Shown: in pieces, positions 62,227 to 64,000 of the stretch | How the letters are laid out: each line of letters opens with the position of its first letter | Position numbering within the stretch: position 1 is the stretch's first letter | Assembly (NCBI RefSeq): GCF_023243115.1 | Contig: NZ_CP085081.1 | Span: 2,108,001 to 2,172,000 of the forward strand | Length of the DNA stretch: 64,000 nt | Origin: Sediminicoccus sp. KRV36 | Lineage (GTDB): Bacteria; Pseudomonadota; Alphaproteobacteria; Acetobacterales; Acetobacteraceae | Direction of reading: 5' to 3' | The notes under the pieces: model-generated | The model's input: the letters and a program-made list of their open reading frames with translations, nothing else | Told to the model about the DNA's origin: nothing | Databases searched by the model: none | Made by a program: the position numbers and the translations under genes

Positions 62227-62245
62227 GTGAAGCCCGAAGCCTGCC

Positions 62246-62273
62246 CCGCCCTCTCCATTCCGGGAGAGGGCGG
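62246..62273 (+). terminator. Hairpin between the NALT-repeat and ADYC genes
   Basis: CCGCCCTCTCC (62246-62256) pairs perfectly with GGAGAGGGCGG (62263-62273) over the loop ATTCCG. It begins 19 bases after the stop of the NALT gene. No U-tract follows, so it may be an attenuator or a terminator with imperfect tail before the next gene at 62292. Confidence 0.5.
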
Positions 62274-62291
62274 CCGCCAGGGAGCCATGCC

Positions 62292-63122
62292 ATGCCGCAC
62301 ACCTTCCGCCAGAACATCGCCCGGCTGTGCCAGCGCGGGTTTGGCGCTGCGCTGCTGCTCTCCGGCCTCTGCAGCGCCGCTGCCGCCCAGGATCACCCAC
62401 CGGCCGCGCTGCGCCATTTCGGCGTGGAGCGCGGCGATTTCCGCGCGGAGCTGGCCGATGGCCGCATCCTGCGCGGCGCTGATCTGGTGGGGGCGGAGTT
62501 GCGCATCCTCCAGGATGGCCGGCCGCTCACGCTGCGGATCGACTCCGCCGAAGCCGATACCAGGCCCCATGCCGGGGATGTCTGGCTGTTCCATCTCACC
62601 TTCGCCGGCGCGAATGGCACGCGCCAGGATTACTGCCTGCCCGATCCCGAGGGCCGCAGCCGCGCCATTCCCTATCCCAGCCCAGCGGAGCCGCAGGGCT
62701 TTGCCATCACCTGCTCGGCCGGGGCCATCGGCAAATGCCTGCGCTTTGGCTATCGCCCCTGGGCAGAGGCGCCGGATGGCCGTTCGCTGGCGCCCTATTT
62801 CCCGGCCTGCGTGAACATGGTCCGCGCCGCCTATGGCCATGCCGAACGCGGCTGGACGCGCGATGGCATGCGCATTGATTTCTGGGATGACGCCGGGCTG
62901 CACGAACCGGGCGATGATCCGGAACTTTTGTTTGAAGCCGGCTGGACGCCAGGGGGCGCGGTCTGCGTCGCCCATACCCGCGTGGCCGAGCACGGTTCCG
63001 TCGCGGATGTGGTGCGCGAGGCTCCGGCACTGGCCGGGCATGTCGGGCCGGAGGCCTGCAATGAGGCGACCGCCCGTGCCGCCGGCGCGCTGATCTTCAA
63101 CCGCTCACGCCGCGCGCCATGA
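62292..63122 (+). CDS. Exported ADYC-domain protein
   Basis: The 276-residue protein starts at ATG 62292, has a signal peptide (GFGAALLLSGLCSAAAAQ) and a mature region with several cysteines. GAIGKCLRFGYRPWAEAP, then SLAPYFPACVNMVRAAYG and TRDGMRIDFWDDAGL fit the ADYC domain, recalled as KC-RFGY-PW followed by an ACV-M-RADYCG block. The eponymous ADYC reads AAYG here and so lacks that cysteine. The domain has no known function and occurs in exported proteins of bacteria including Acetobacteraceae and myxobacteria. It follows the NALT-repeat gene by 66 bp, and the two may work together at the cell surface. Confidence 0.65.
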   Translation: MPHTFRQNIARLCQRGFGAALLLSGLCSAAAAQDHPPAALRHFGVERGDFRAELADGRILRGADLVGAELRILQDGRPLTLRIDSAEADTRPHAGDVWLFHLTFAGANGTRQDYCLPDPEGRSRAIPYPSPAEPQGFAITCSAGAIGKCLRFGYRPWAEAPDGRSLAPYFPACVNMVRAAYGHAERGWTRDGMRIDFWDDAGLHEPGDDPELLFEAGWTPGGAVCVAHTRVAEHGSVADVVREAPALAGHVGPEACNEATARAAGALIFNRSRRAP

Positions 63123-63150
63123 CTGAAGAGGTGATATTTTCAGAAGGTTA

Positions 63151-63225
63151 TGGTGGGCGCTACAGGGATTGAACCTGTGACCCCTTCCGTGTCAGGGAAG
63201 TGCTCTACCGCTGAGCTAAGCGCCC
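63151..63225 (-). tRNA. tRNA-Val (GAC)
   Basis: On the minus strand the acceptor GGGCGCT pairs with AGCGCCC, the D arm reads GCTC-AGCGG-TAGAGC, the anticodon arm CTTCC-CTGACAC-GGAAG gives anticodon GAC, and the T arm contains GGTTCAATCC. Discriminator A and CCA are encoded. Confidence 0.95.
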
Positions 63226-63297
63226 GCTCATGCGGGCAGAAGCTGCCCGGAAGCGTTGGTGGCGCAGTCTCTAGCGAAAGCTGGCGCGTGCCACAAG

Positions 63298-64000
63298 TCA
63301 CCCCTGCACAAGCCCGGCCCGCCGCATCAGCCCGGTGAGCTTTTCGCGCTCCGACCGCCAGAGCGCATCGGCGGCTTCAGGGCCGGCACTCACCGGATCA
63401 TTGCCGCTGGCCTCGATGCGCTCGCGGATCTGCGCATCGGACAGCGCCGCGGCGAAGGCCTGCGCGAGGCGCTGGCGGATCGGCATGGATGTGCCGGGTG
63501 GCGAGAAGATCATCATCCAGGTCGAGAGGTCATAGCCGGGCACCACCTCGCCGATGGCCGGCACGCCGGGCAGGTTGGGGCGACGCGCGGCGCCGGTGAC
63601 GCCAATGACGCGCCCACGCTCGCCCCGCAGCACGGGGGAGAAGCTGCTCTCGCTGATGATGCAGGCATCGATGCGCCCGCCGGCCACCTCGCGCGCGGCA
63701 TCGGCACCGCCGCGGAAGGGCACGTGTTCCAGCCGCACATCGGCCAGGGATTGCAGCAATTCGCCCATGAGGTGGCCAACATGCGCGATGCCTGGCGTGC
63801 CGAATGTCACCTCGCCCGGGCGGCGCCGCGCCTCGGCCAGGAAGCCGCGCAGATCATCGCCGGGGAAGCCCGCGCGCAGGCCCAGCACATAGGGTGCGGC
63901 CGTGATCTGCGCCACGCGCGGCATCGCCGCATAGTCGAAGGGCAGGCCGCGATTGGCGAGCGGGCCGGTGATGGAGGTGGCACCCTCCAGCAGCAGCGTA
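63298..64000 (-). CDS. Bug-family substrate receptor, partial (N-terminus beyond window)
   Basis: The frame runs from its stop at 63298 to the right edge, giving 234 visible residues, starting TLLLEGATSITGPLANRGLP. Segments such as RVAQITAAPYVLGLRAGFPG, VTFGTPGIAHVGHLMGELLQ and LEHVPFRGGADAAREVAGGR match the middle and C-terminal parts of Bug receptors. The signal peptide and the PGG motif are outside the window. It is the fourth Bug receptor in 64 kb. Confidence 0.9.
   Translation of the reverse strand, partial: TLLLEGATSITGPLANRGLPFDYAAMPRVAQITAAPYVLGLRAGFPGDDLRGFLAEARRRPGEVTFGTPGIAHVGHLMGELLQSLADVRLEHVPFRGGADAAREVAGGRIDACIISESSFSPVLRGERGRVIGVTGAARRPNLPGVPAIGEVVPGYDLSTWMMIFSPPGTSMPIRQRLAQAFAAALSDAQIRERIEASGNDPVSAGPEAADALWRSEREKLTGLMRRAGLVQG

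Overview
The window is high-GC DNA with dense, often overlapping genes (TGATG and ATGA junctions). It carries several Bug-type (tripartite tricarboxylate transporter) substrate receptors, a CioAB-type quinol oxidase, a BigR/SqrR-like sulfide regulon and form-II CoxL-like and acyl-CoA catabolic genes. Together these suggest an aerobic, heterotrophic alphaproteobacterium, most likely an Acetobacteraceae of the Roseomonas/Rubritepida kind. That placement is inference from gene content; no rRNA gene is present.

Layout. (1) 1-5871: the start of a probable SrfB-like gene on the minus strand, divergent from three consecutive single-pass membrane proteins. These three share an N-terminal domain with a G/A-WG motif, a membrane segment and a juxtamembrane coiled coil, but end in different periplasmic domains (trypsin-like protease, YfaP/DUF2135-like, unassigned beta domain). 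Two coiled-coil lipoproteins follow. This is the best candidate for a poorly described system. (2) 5872-10539: a phage terminase-like remnant, a Bug receptor divergent from a LysR regulator, and a minus-strand DoxX / DODA-type dioxygenase / 35-residue ORF unit. (3) 10540-16077: a giant mosaic surface or secreted protein (parallel beta-helix, DUF4214-like, beta-propeller-like middle, RTX repeats), followed by a recombinase-associated helix-turn-helix fragment. (4) 17032-24032: an HME-type RND heavy-metal efflux operon and a convergent OprB porin. (5) 24536-26151: a flavin amine oxidase and the tail of a broken MFS transporter. (6) 26254-32258: sulfide/persulfide detoxification: a phosphatase-like/SQR fusion, persulfide dioxygenase, two half-size YeeE/YedE transporters, a DUF2892 protein and a SulP transporter, with a divergent two-cysteine ArsR regulator. 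(7) 32219-37784: an NsrR-type repressor and a cioAB-DUF2474-DsrE-AcfC-like-TsdA cluster. (8) 37799-38767: trxC broken immediately after its active-site motif, joined out of frame to an integrase remnant that points at tRNA-Gly.

(9) 38823-44547: a minus-strand run of aminotransferase, O-antigen ligase, family-3 binding protein, DUF423, RlmM-like methyltransferase and mandelate-racemase-family enzyme. (10) 44618-51720: a BisC-like molybdoenzyme, PhoX-like protein, maleate-isomerase-family protein, two convergent Bug receptors and a class II aldolase whose start codon shares one CATG with the divergent receptor. (11) 51803-55568: NfeD/SPFH pair and an orphan CoxL-like subunit. (12) 55660-61737: two acyl-CoA dehydrogenases, a 60-bp in-frame tandem repeat, enoyl-CoA hydratase, SMP-30-type lactonase, a 40-bp perfect inverted repeat and a ThDP enzyme. 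(13) 61867-64000: an exported protein made of 14 NALTx pentapeptides, an ADYC-domain protein, tRNA-Val and a Bug receptor that leaves the window.

Genes in regions 6 and 7 fit one physiological theme: reduced-sulfur oxidation, persulfide sensing and a sulfide/cyanide/NO-tolerant oxidase under adjacent sulfur- and NO-responsive regulators. Regions 9-12 look like uptake and catabolism of organic and acyl-CoA acids. Functions are assigned from sequence motifs read by eye; no database search was run.
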